A DNA stretch of 47,216 nt from the IMG/VR virus record IMGVR_UViG_3300031702_000009, positions 1 to 47,216 of that record; one strand, given 5' to 3'. Positions within the stretch are counted from its first letter, which is position 1. Every line of letters begins with the position of its first letter. Of this stretch, positions 14,003-21,065 are shown one piece after another. The notes beneath the pieces are model-generated. The model saw only the letters and a program-made list of their open reading frames with translations, had not been told where the DNA came from and searched no databases. The DNA is from a virus. The translations under genes were made by a program, and so were the position numbers.

Positions 14003-14492
14003 TTCCCTTTTTCTCCTTCTCAATGTTTGCAGGTTGCTTATCTGGGTTTGCATCCCACTTAGCTTGTGCTTCAACACCAATGGAGCCTCTAAACGGGCAA
14101 GGAGTACCTGCCATTTCCATTGCGTTATACACTCTATCATCCTGACACATCATACTAACAGCGGCGACTTTCATCCCCATATCGTATAGTGTTTTGGATA
14201 GCTTTAGCATTTCACAGTTCATGTCTCGTACAGTCGCGCCGGTAGACAAACCTATAATTTGTGTCTGAACTGCACCACTTACGCCTACAGTACATAGGTC
14301 GCTATTACTAGCATTAATACCAGGACTAATGGCACTTGGAGGTGGGCTTTTAACAGTTGTAGTTGATGTACCGTTTGATGTAACGGTTGAGTTACTTGTT
14401 GAATCAGTTACAATTGGATCAGCATATGCTGTTCCTGCTACACCCAGCGTTATTACTGTGAGTAGTAGTAATGTCATGGTTTTCCGTAACAT
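13938..14492 (-). CDS. Exported protein with signal peptide and C-terminal membrane tail
   Basis: 184 residues from the ATG after AAGGAGACAGA. Signal peptide MLRKTMTLLLLTVITLGVAG with likely cleavage after AYA; a Thr/Ser-rich linker (about 25-60); a Cys-containing helical domain (DMNCEMLKLSKTLYDMGMKV); and a C-terminal hydrophobic stretch ending LLLLLL. It overlaps the repeat-protein gene by 65 bases. It is the first gene of the exported-protein operon, behind a late-type promoter (14540-14547). Family unknown. Confidence 0.7.
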   Translation of the reverse strand: MLRKTMTLLLLTVITLGVAGTAYADPIVTDSTSNSTVTSNGTSTTTVKSPPPSAISPGINASNSDLCTVGVSGAVQTQIIGLSTGATVRDMNCEMLKLSKTLYDMGMKVAAVSMMCQDDRVYNAMEMAGTPCPFRGSIGVEAQAKWDANPDKQPANIEKEKKGNDVLKGAGYGALSVGLLLLLL

Positions 14493-14539
14493 TCTGTCTC
14501 CTTTTGGACTATAAGTTTCTGTGAAATGTACCGTACTAC

Positions 14540-14547
14540 TATTTATC
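14540..14547 (-). promoter_or_regulatory. Late-type promoter GATAAATA
   Basis: Minus strand GATAAATA, 48 bases upstream of the start at 14492; variant of the T4-like late element. It would drive the five-gene exported-protein operon. Confidence 0.5.
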
Positions 14548-14623
14548 ACATCGACCGTCAAAATTCCAACACCAGAGTAGTGAACGGGTGTGTAAAAGAG
14601 TAGAGTTTTGTTACAGCGATTGT

Positions 14624-14668
14624 AAATATTATTGTAAACGTTCCCTCACGCTGGCTACAATAATATTT
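14624..14668. repeat. Inverted repeat, 13-bp perfect arms
   Basis: AAATATTATTGTA (14624-14636) and TACAATAATATTT (14656-14668) with a 19-base GC-richer loop. It lies just downstream of the gene at 14699-15826 on the minus strand and may act as an RNA 3'-end hairpin or weak terminator. There is no U-tract. Confidence 0.7.
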
Positions 14669-14698
14669 AACTAATATTTTATAAAGTTATGTAGGTAC

Positions 14699-15826
14699 TT
14701 AACTTACTATTCCGTTGTTTAAGGATAGCTGTGCCCATTGCTCGCGTCCTGCGCCAGCTTGTGTAGGTATTATTGATATGCCAAAACCGTCTGGTGAAGC
14801 CGCATGCCCGGAATTTTTAAACGTTAGTAGATCAGTTTCGTTTCGCATCATTGATGTTTTCTTAGTAGCAACTCCCATTACTAATAGTGCATTAAACTTG
14901 TCTCTGTTTCTGTACCATAAAAAGTTTTGCACTAAGTATGTTTCTAAAATTGCATTTACGTCTTCTGATGTTGCTATCTTGTCAGCAATCTTGTCAGCGT
15001 AATTATCCATATCCATCGAGATCAAGGCCTTCATAAGATTTCTACGATCTGATTGATTTTCTTGTGGTGTAGCTTCTGGATTCGATACACCTGCTCCTGC
15101 AATTGGCATGTCTATATTAAGAGCAGTCATAAAAGCCTTAATTCCTAGACTACCGCCGGCATTCTTTTTAAGTGTTTCTAGTACTGTTGGAATTCTGTTG
15201 CGATAAGTTTCAAGTACTTGTGTTTTTGCTTTTTGTGATCCGCCACCGTAGCCAATACGTCCGCCACTTTTGCTCATAGCCGCTTTAAGTTCAACTTTGC
15301 CAATGCCTTCAATTTCTAAATCACCTTCGCCAGACGCAAGTTTAATTTTATTGCTTAACACTGCTAGTGCATACTCACCTGGGCCTTTTTGCTTTTTTCC
15401 TACACCGTAACCAGCTAGGGCATTAAATGCTTGTGAGCCTGCCGCATCGCCAAATACTGATTGGAAAGTGTTAAGTGGTTTTGAAAGCTCTGCTATATTA
15501 ACAACGCCTCCTTTTGATTCCATGCGCTTAATAAAAGTTGACAGTGTTTTATAATCAGTTTCAACACTAGCAATAATACGTGCTACTTCTTGTCTAACTT
15601 TGTCACCTTCGCCTTTACTCCATTGAGTTTCGTCACCCATCGACTGAGCAAACGCTGTGTCAATGTTAGTACCAATTTGACCTTTGTTAATAATTTTATA
15701 AATTCTATCAAGAATCTCTGCTTGTTCAGGAGAGTCAGCTGAATAGCCTGAAATCTTAGCAATGATATCTTTTTTCTCTTTATTAAGGTCTGTGTATTCT
15801 GTTAACTTAAACTCTTGGTAGCGCAT
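14699..15826 (-). CDS. PD-(D/E)xK-like protein, possibly a virion or DNA-processing protein
   Basis: 375 residues, beginning MRYQEFKLTEY, a start style shared with proteins at 39995 and 43639. The middle segment GEGDLEIEGIGKVELKAAMS (about 167-186) fits a restriction-like D...E-x-K core and is followed by GGRIGYGGG. The surrounding regions are helical. The family is not certain, but a nuclease-fold domain is the best explanation. A perfect late promoter (15848-15855) and AGGAG precede it, so it is expressed late. Confidence 0.55.
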   Translation of the reverse strand: MRYQEFKLTEYTDLNKEKKDIIAKISGYSADSPEQAEILDRIYKIINKGQIGTNIDTAFAQSMGDETQWSKGEGDKVRQEVARIIASVETDYKTLSTFIKRMESKGGVVNIAELSKPLNTFQSVFGDAAGSQAFNALAGYGVGKKQKGPGEYALAVLSNKIKLASGEGDLEIEGIGKVELKAAMSKSGGRIGYGGGSQKAKTQVLETYRNRIPTVLETLKKNAGGSLGIKAFMTALNIDMPIAGAGVSNPEATPQENQSDRRNLMKALISMDMDNYADKIADKIATSEDVNAILETYLVQNFLWYRNRDKFNALLVMGVATKKTSMMRNETDLLTFKNSGHAASPDGFGISIIPTQAGAGREQWAQLSLNNGIVS

Positions 15827-15847
15827 GTATTATAACTCCTGATAATG

Positions 15848-15855
15848 TATTTATA
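15848..15855 (-). promoter_or_regulatory. T4-like late promoter TATAAATA
   Basis: Perfect TATAAATA on the minus strand 22 bases upstream of the start at 15826, overlapping the end of the bilin reductase gene. Confidence 0.7.
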
Positions 15856-16537
15856 CGATTTTAGGAAACAACATGTCTGTGCAGAACTTGTCTACGTCTG
15901 CTTCGTCTAGTCCTAACGATTTCATTGTGCGAGGAGTGTGTGGATTCTTTTGCTGGTTTTCACAGTAGTAATTCTGTGCGCCGATAACCATATCGCTATT
16001 CCCACTGCCAGTAAATTCGCCTATCTCATCAAAGTATGCACGTAGGTTATCTTGTGCTAGTTCTATAATAGCAACTGCTTCGTCAATGTCACTTACATTG
16101 CCTGCGGCAAGCATCTTATCTGTAAAGATGTTAGTTGCCCACTCAGGTAGTACACGTTGCTTGCTTGGAATAAATTCTGCTACTGCTTCCTTATAGCCTG
16201 CAATCATAGGATTGTCGTGATCACTACTAGGACTAAAGTCGTGAAATGCACCTGTCATTTTGTTCTTGCCTGCAATAACATCAAAGCCGTATATTGGGCC
16301 ATCATTTTGTATTACAGGAAATACACATACATGCATCATCCACAAGCCTTTTGACTCACGTGCATCTACAACATCAATGTGTGCTCTGCGTACATCATCA
16401 TTACGCCAAACACGGTTAACCCATGTGTCGCTGTTAAAGTGTGCAAGACCTGGCTCGTCATATTCTGTTGCCTTTTCATCAAAGATACTAATTATTTCTT
16501 TTTGGCATTCAATTAGCCTATCCCAAATAACGCTCAC
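15851..16537 (-). CDS. pcyX: Ferredoxin-dependent bilin reductase, PcyX-like
   Basis: 228 residues. The segment WMMHVCVFP...PIYGFDVIAG...DFSP is the core of the bilin reductase family: the His of MHVCVFP and the Asp of GFDVIAG match PcyA catalytic His88 and Asp105. The position of PcyA Glu76 appears to be Asp (AHIDVV). The enzyme reduces biliverdin with electrons from ferredoxin. PcyX, a PcyA relative from oceanic viral metagenomes reported to make phycoerythrobilin, is the closest description I know; the product here is inferred. The start overlaps the heme oxygenase stop (ATGA), so biliverdin is made by the upstream gene. This pathway is odd for a phage lacking photosystem genes. Confidence 0.85.
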   Translation of the reverse strand: MSVIWDRLIECQKEIISIFDEKATEYDEPGLAHFNSDTWVNRVWRNDDVRRAHIDVVDARESKGLWMMHVCVFPVIQNDGPIYGFDVIAGKNKMTGAFHDFSPSSDHDNPMIAGYKEAVAEFIPSKQRVLPEWATNIFTDKMLAAGNVSDIDEAVAIIELAQDNLRAYFDEIGEFTGSGNSDMVIGAQNYYCENQQKNPHTPRTMKSLGLDEADVDKFCTDMLFPKIV

Positions 16538-17091
16538 GCTTCTTCTTCCTTGGATAGCTGTTGAAACATCTTAGTTGCAAAGTCAAAGCATACTTTTGCT
16601 TCGTCTGCCATACTGTCATTTAACTTGTCTCTAATTCTTTCTTTAAGCTCGTCTATGCTTTGATGAAAGTCAAACATTGTACCTTTGCCTGGTACACGAG
16701 TTCTAATCATTTGTCCACCACTTAGGTCTCCCATGTGGCGCACATATACATGTGCCATAATTTTATCTTTGTCTGTCATAATAGATCTAATATAAGTTAC
16801 ATACTCTTGTACAACAGGCAATACTTCTGGATGTATTTCTTCTGGATGCGGCCATAGTTCTTTATAGTCGGCCATTATCTTTTGAGAGCGTCTAATACTA
16901 GGAATGTCATTAAACAACCCATGCATCATTGCAATTGATTCTAATACATCATACATCGGAAACTGGTTGTAAAGAAACGTAGCATAACGCTCGTCACTTA
17001 TTTGTGTCTTCTTATTAAACATTTCTTTAACAAAGGTCTGACGTTCTGCATTCTTGTGATGCTCCCACGTTAGTTCTTTTAAGTTACTCAT
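16534..17091 (-). CDS. ho1: Heme oxygenase
   Basis: 185 residues. The heme-ligand His lies in TWEHHKNAE (near residue 11), and the distal-helix signature YVRHMGDLSGGQ is near 115-126, as in bacterial and cyanophage HO1. The enzyme opens heme to biliverdin, CO and Fe(II), using reduced ferredoxin. The downstream bilin reductase gene is translationally coupled to it. Release of iron from host heme is a second possible benefit. It lies six bases after clpS. Confidence 0.93.
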   Translation of the reverse strand: MSNLKELTWEHHKNAERQTFVKEMFNKKTQISDERYATFLYNQFPMYDVLESIAMMHGLFNDIPSIRRSQKIMADYKELWPHPEEIHPEVLPVVQEYVTYIRSIMTDKDKIMAHVYVRHMGDLSGGQMIRTRVPGKGTMFDFHQSIDELKERIRDKLNDSMADEAKVCFDFATKMFQQLSKEEEA

Positions 17092-17097
17092 ACTATA

Positions 17098-17403
17098 TTA
17101 GTCCTCTTCTAATTTTATCTGTAGCGGAAAGCCGTTATTACGACTGCGTGTCATTGCCTCGACACTCTTCTGTTCAGCTATCTCATAACTATATATGCCG
17201 GCTACGCCAGAACCTTCGCCATGAATGGTTAGCATAATCTTTTCAGCTGATGCAATACTGTGCTTAAACGTTTCTGTAAGCAATCCTATAACCCACTCCA
17301 TCGGAGTTGAATCATCATTAACCATAACAACTTTATACTTACTAGGCGGCTGGTGTGTGACGATGATTTTTTCGTCTAATTCAATATCGACGTCTGTACT
17401 CAT
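17098..17403 (-). CDS. clpS: ClpS adaptor protein
   Basis: 101 residues. PSKYKVVMVNDDSTPMEWVI followed by IMLTIHGEGSGVAGIYSYEIAEQK and PLQIKLEE matches the ClpS fold, including the NDD motif and MEWV helix that bind N-degron residues. ClpS delivers N-end-rule substrates to ClpAP or inhibits other substrates. The phage also encodes ClpP, so it could re-target host proteolysis. It is the first gene of the clpS-ho1-pcyX run, beyond the hairpin at 17421-17445. Confidence 0.92.
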   Translation of the reverse strand: MSTDVDIELDEKIIVTHQPPSKYKVVMVNDDSTPMEWVIGLLTETFKHSIASAEKIMLTIHGEGSGVAGIYSYEIAEQKSVEAMTRSRNNGFPLQIKLEED

Positions 17404-17420
17404 TTTCTTCTCCGTTAATT

Positions 17421-17445
17421 AAAGGGGGAGCAGTTACACTCCCCC
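17421..17445 (-). terminator. Hairpin terminator between hsp20 and clpS
   Basis: Minus strand GGGGGAG / CTCCCCC 7-bp stem with an 8-base loop followed by TTTAATT. The T-tract is weak, so read-through into clpS is likely; no separate promoter for clpS is evident. Confidence 0.6.
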
Positions 17446-17451
17446 AGACAC

Positions 17452-17916
17452 TTATTTGCCTTTAGTTTCGATTACATTATCGCCTGCTGTAACAATCTTA
17501 ATTGTCTTAGGCTTTAATGCATCTGGTACTTCACGCTTTAGGTGTACATTAAGCATACCTAGTTCAAGTGTAGCACCTTCTACTTCAACGTGGTCAGCAA
17601 GTGTAAACTCTCTACGGAAGTTGCGTCCGCCGATTCCTTTGTGTAGGTAGTTTACTTCTTCGTCCCCTTTTGGAGCAGTCCCTTCGATCTTTAATTGATC
17701 GCCATCTTTTGTGACGTCAAGATCTTCCATGCCAAAGCCAGCCACAGCGACTGAGATGATAAACTCGTCTTCGTTAACTTGTGCGATGTTGTATGGAGGG
17801 TAACCGTTTCCGTTTGGACTATTTGCAAATTGTGTATTCATTTGTTCAAATAGTCGATCAAAGCCAATAGTAGCTCTGTGGAATTGTGGTAGGTCTAGAG
17901 TTGTGATTCTTGTCAT
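17452..17916 (-). CDS. Small heat-shock protein (Hsp20 / alpha-crystallin)
   Basis: 154 residues. The alpha-crystallin domain spans roughly 40-140: PPYNIAQVNEDEFIISVAVAGF, GRNFRREFTLADHV and the G-x-L motif GMLNVHLKRE. Proteins of this family hold unfolding proteins without ATP. Marine T4-like phages commonly carry one. A CATAAATA element at 17977-17984 and an AAGGAG-like site upstream suggest late or mid expression. Confidence 0.95.
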   Translation of the reverse strand: MTRITTLDLPQFHRATIGFDRLFEQMNTQFANSPNGNGYPPYNIAQVNEDEFIISVAVAGFGMEDLDVTKDGDQLKIEGTAPKGDEEVNYLHKGIGGRNFRREFTLADHVEVEGATLELGMLNVHLKREVPDALKPKTIKIVTAGDNVIETKGK

Positions 17917-17950
17917 TTTGTTTTCTCCTTATAATAAGCAAGATCTAAAG

Positions 17951-17973
17951 TTGTAACCCTTTCGGCGTTACAA
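17951..17973 (-). terminator. Hairpin downstream of the gene at 17980
   Basis: TTGTAAC / GTTACAA 7-bp stem with a 9-base loop, followed on the minus strand by CTTTAG. A modest terminator or stability hairpin. Confidence 0.45.
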
Positions 17974-17979
17974 GTTTAT

Positions 17980-18645
17980 TTATGCATATGAATGAGACAA
18001 CACTGAATATTTTGACATAGCTGCCATATTCAATCTTATCTCTAATCTACGCTTTGGTATAAACAGATACGTCCTGCCAAGTGTTTCATCAATAAATGGC
18101 ACATCAATACTGCGTGTTCCCCTAAACTTCATTTCTGCAAGTAAATTGGGGTTGTTGCATTGTACTACTTTCAACAAGCAATACCAAACTTGTTTAAGGG
18201 TTTTGTCACGTACACATGCTAGTACATGTAGATTTTTATTCTTTTGAGTCTTTTCAACAAACGGTTCTATGAACATTTCTTTTAGTGAAGAAAAGTCGCC
18301 TTGCTTAAACAAGCCAACAGCATGATCATTCTTCTCTTTAATGTTTTGTAGAATACTAGCTTCAGTAGTAAGTCCAGTCATTTTTGAACAACTAATACCT
18401 TTAACATCAATGTCAAGGTTAGGTGCAGACACATCAATAACATTTTTGCCTGCTCCTACCCACGACGCTCCATCAATACTATCAGCCACCGCATATTCCC
18501 ATGCTTCTTTAGCAAGGATAACATCTCTACCATTATTAAGATACGGCTTATAATAAGCCCGCATTTGATCAGCAAATTTGGCACTAAAGTCCGGGCCAAG
18601 TAATTCGTCATGTTGGGAAATTGGTACTGGTTCGTATTTAATCAT
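17980..18645 (-). CDS. PD-(D/E)xK-like protein
   Basis: 221 residues. [10 protein letters not shown]...[27 protein letters not shown] (about 47-86) has the order Glu helix, Asp, D-x-D-x-K typical of restriction-like nucleases: NLDIDVKG would supply the D...DxK residues. The rest is unrecognised. It overlaps guaC by ATGA and so is translated with it. It could be a host-DNA nuclease feeding nucleotide recycling; this is inference only. Confidence 0.5.
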   Translation of the reverse strand: MIKYEPVPISQHDELLGPDFSAKFADQMRAYYKPYLNNGRDVILAKEAWEYAVADSIDGASWVGAGKNVIDVSAPNLDIDVKGISCSKMTGLTTEASILQNIKEKNDHAVGLFKQGDFSSLKEMFIEPFVEKTQKNKNLHVLACVRDKTLKQVWYCLLKVVQCNNPNLLAEMKFRGTRSIDVPFIDETLGRTYLFIPKRRLEIRLNMAAMSKYSVLSHSYA

Positions 18646-19820
18646 TTTGCATATACCGCATTAAACTGTTGAGTAACACGCACAAAGGTTGTGCATTTAC
18701 TAAGTTGTTTTAGTTTCATTGCTCCGGCATATGTGCATGTGCTACGTATGCCACCTAATAGATCCTGTATCGTGTCGTTTACTGCTCCGCGATACGGAAC
18801 AAGTACTTCACGTCCTTCACTCGAACGATAATCTTTAAGTCCACCAAAATGTTTTGTGTTTGCCGCATCACTTGACATACCGTAGAACTGCACAAACTCT
18901 TTTGTTTCAATTTTACGTGTATGATTATCTAGGTGCGAGCCAAGTTGATAAACTATCTCATTTGTTTCATAATGTTTAACAATAGTTTCACCGCCACCTT
19001 CATCGTGCCCGGCAAGCATACCGCCAAGCATTACAAAGTCTGCCCCGCCAGCGAAAGCCTTAGCCACATCACCAGGACAAGTACAGCCGCCATCAGCGAT
19101 AATATGTCCACCAAGTCCATGCGCCGCATCTGCGCACTCAATGACTGCACTAAGTTGTGGATATCCGACTCCTGTTTGGATTCGTGTTGTACATACGCTT
19201 CCTGGTCCGATTCCAACTTTAACAATGTCTGCTCCTGCAAGTATCAACTCCTCTGTCATTTCTCCGGTAACTACGTTACCTGCTATAATTACAATATTTG
19301 GAAATGCATCACGCACTCTTTTAACATGGTGTGCAAAGTGTTCTGAATAACCATTTGCAATATCTATACACACATACTTCAGCAAGTCACCAACTGCGCC
19401 TATAACAGCGGATAGTTTGGCAAAGTCTTCCTTGCCTGTACCAATGCTCATTGCTATATATTTAGAACGTTGTAGTGGTCCACCTTGGAATGGGTTATCA
19501 AAGAACTCAATTAGCTCTTCTAAACTGTATGTCTTAACCAAACAAGTAAAAATGTTTTGTTTAGCAAGTGTATCTGCCATTTCAAATGTACCAACGCCGT
19601 CCATGTTACTTGCCATAATAGGAACACCGCGATAGTGTTCTTCAACATATGGGCCTGCTGGATAACCGTCAGGTAAGACATCTGTTGCTACACAGGGCGT
19701 ATAGTTGCGGAAAGTAAACTTACGTTCTAACTTTACTTCTTTACGTGAGCCTAGTGTGCTTCGCTTAGGACGTATAAGAACGTCCTTATAATCTAATTTA
19801 ACATCCTGGTCAATTCTCAT
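18642..19820 (-). CDS. guaC: GMP reductase (GuaC)
   Basis: 392 residues, an IMPDH/GMPR barrel. [20 protein letters not shown] contains the catalytic Cys and the GMPR-type continuation (IMPDH differs here). [26 protein letters not shown], the YRSSEG loop and [10 protein letters not shown] also match GMPR. No CBS domains. It is slightly longer than typical GMPR (about 345) because of an insertion near residues 40-60. It converts GMP to IMP with NADPH and so links guanine nucleotides from degraded host nucleic acid to adenine nucleotides. Alternative: a divergent IMPDH-like enzyme, less likely. Confidence 0.9.
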   Translation of the reverse strand: MRIDQDVKLDYKDVLIRPKRSTLGSRKEVKLERKFTFRNYTPCVATDVLPDGYPAGPYVEEHYRGVPIMASNMDGVGTFEMADTLAKQNIFTCLVKTYSLEELIEFFDNPFQGGPLQRSKYIAMSIGTGKEDFAKLSAVIGAVGDLLKYVCIDIANGYSEHFAHHVKRVRDAFPNIVIIAGNVVTGEMTEELILAGADIVKVGIGPGSVCTTRIQTGVGYPQLSAVIECADAAHGLGGHIIADGGCTCPGDVAKAFAGGADFVMLGGMLAGHDEGGGETIVKHYETNEIVYQLGSHLDNHTRKIETKEFVQFYGMSSDAANTKHFGGLKDYRSSEGREVLVPYRGAVNDTIQDLLGGIRSTCTYAGAMKLKQLSKCTTFVRVTQQFNAVYAK

Positions 19821-20389
19821 TATCTAACTCCGTAATTAAATGACATACTTACTCGTTCGCCTTGGCTTCTACTACCTTGTACACTGTGCTTTAACCACCC
19901 AGGAAAAATTAATAGCTTTCCTACTTCAGGTGCGTATGTTGCTTTCTGTGACGTAAAGTTATTATATGTTTCCATCTCTGGCATATAATAACTGCTTTCA
20001 TCATCTCTATAAAATTCAAGGTCGCCGCAGTTGTCGTCAGGTACATTTAAGTAAAGTACTCCGCTTAATACAGAATCTTGATGATTGTGAGCAGTGTTGT
20101 AGTCGCCATAACCGTTAACACTAAACCAAGTGTTGTACAATTTTAAAGGCGGTAGTCCTGCTTGTTGACAACATGCTTTAATTGTTTGATCTAACTCAAT
20201 TAACAATTCAACATGCTCTGGAGGCAAGACTGTGTTTTCACTTTGCCAACCTCCATAGTTGCTTACGCTAGTACCTTTGGTGTTATCTTTTAGTGTTAGT
20301 GCATACTGTGTAACTGCATTTAAATTTACAGTCATTTGTTTGTACCAAACCAATGTAGGGAACCAAATGTCCGCCTTTAACTCTGACAT
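19820..20389 (-). CDS. 2OG-Fe(II) oxygenase (2OG-FeII_Oxy_5 family)
   Basis: 189 residues. [20 protein letters not shown] (iron-site His with the SGvlYl strand), [15 protein letters not shown] (distal His) and [10 protein letters not shown] (Arg for 2-oxoglutarate) follow the family pattern in order. Members are frequent in T4-like marine phages. It sits one base upstream of guaC (stop and start overlap) and downstream of bS21. The substrate is unknown. Confidence 0.85.
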   Translation of the reverse strand: MSELKADIWFPTLVWYKQMTVNLNAVTQYALTLKDNTKGTSVSNYGGWQSENTVLPPEHVELLIELDQTIKACCQQAGLPPLKLYNTWFSVNGYGDYNTAHNHQDSVLSGVLYLNVPDDNCGDLEFYRDDESSYYMPEMETYNNFTSQKATYAPEVGKLLIFPGWLKHSVQGSRSQGERVSMSFNYGVR

Positions 20390-20405
20390 ACTTAACTACC
20401 GCCGT

Positions 20406-20675
20406 TTAATACAGTTTTGGACCATTGCCTAGTTCTGAGGCTTTAGCTTGTTTCTTCTTCCATCGTGCAACACCTGCGGCTTTAGCCTTAGCACGTTTCT
20501 CGCTTGGCTTTACGTAATGAGTACGCTCACGCAATTCTTGTAACAAGCCCGACTCTTGGACCTTCTTCTTAAATTTGCGTAGTGCAAAGTTAATATCATT
20601 GTTACGTACTTCAACGGAAAGTCCTTGCGGTTGTGGCTTAGGGCCGTTGTTAGTTCTGTTATCAGTTCTTCTCAA
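20406..20675 (-). CDS. rpsU: Ribosomal protein bS21
   Basis: 89 residues. VEVRNNDINFALRKFKKKVQ and SGLLQELRERTHYVKPSEKR reproduce the bS21 core; the C-terminus is a Lys/Ala-rich tail as in bacterial S21, and an N-terminal Asn/Pro-rich extension is added. The start codon is TTG, placed correctly after AGGAGG. bS21 joins the 30S platform beside the anti-Shine-Dalgarno end of 16S rRNA. Phage copies are known from metagenomes, where they may bias initiation toward phage mRNAs. It overlaps the preceding gene by 14 bases. Confidence 0.93.
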   Translation of the reverse strand: MRRTDNRTNNGPKPQPQGLSVEVRNNDINFALRKFKKKVQESGLLQELRERTHYVKPSEKRAKAKAAGVARWKKKQAKASELGNGPKLY

Positions 20676-21057
20676 AATTACCTCCTACGGTATTAGATAG
20701 CTCATCCAAATTATATATTCTGTTTAAGCTAAGTTTATTATACAACAGATCATCCCCATTTGTCAACCAGTAAGTGTTACTATAGCTAACAAAATAAGAA
20801 TTAAGATCATGTATTCTGGGTGGAGTGTTGTCTACACACAATATTACAGTATCGGCCATCTTGTGCATACTCAGTAGCCAATCTACGTCCTGCTCCCAAT
20901 CGGCAGGTTCGTATACATAAATGTTAATAGCAGTATCCCAACTTGCTATTACATTTTGTAATTCGTTTTTAATAAATTCAGTTGGATAAATTAAAAGAAA
21001 GTTATATGCTTTATTAAATAATTTATCAGGGGGAGTAATTACAGATATCTTATCCAC
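20662..21057 (-). CDS. Conserved-type phage hypothetical protein
   Basis: 131 residues beginning MDKISVITPPDKLFN, with alternating strand/helix pattern (FLLIYPTEF, INIYVYEP, ADTVILCVDN) of a Rossmann-like alpha/beta fold. Similar proteins occur in cyanophages as far as I recall, but no function is assigned. No nucleotide-binding motif stands out. Co-transcribed with rpsU, which it overlaps. Confidence 0.65.
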   Translation of the reverse strand: MDKISVITPPDKLFNKAYNFLLIYPTEFIKNELQNVIASWDTAINIYVYEPADWEQDVDWLLSMHKMADTVILCVDNTPPRIHDLNSYFVSYSNTYWLTNGDDLLYNKLSLNRIYNLDELSNTVGGNFEKN

Positions 21058-21065
21058 AGGTACCT

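Noticed and set aside
18933-19346. Plus-strand frame of 137 codons
   Set aside because: Antisense to the conserved GMP reductase barrel.
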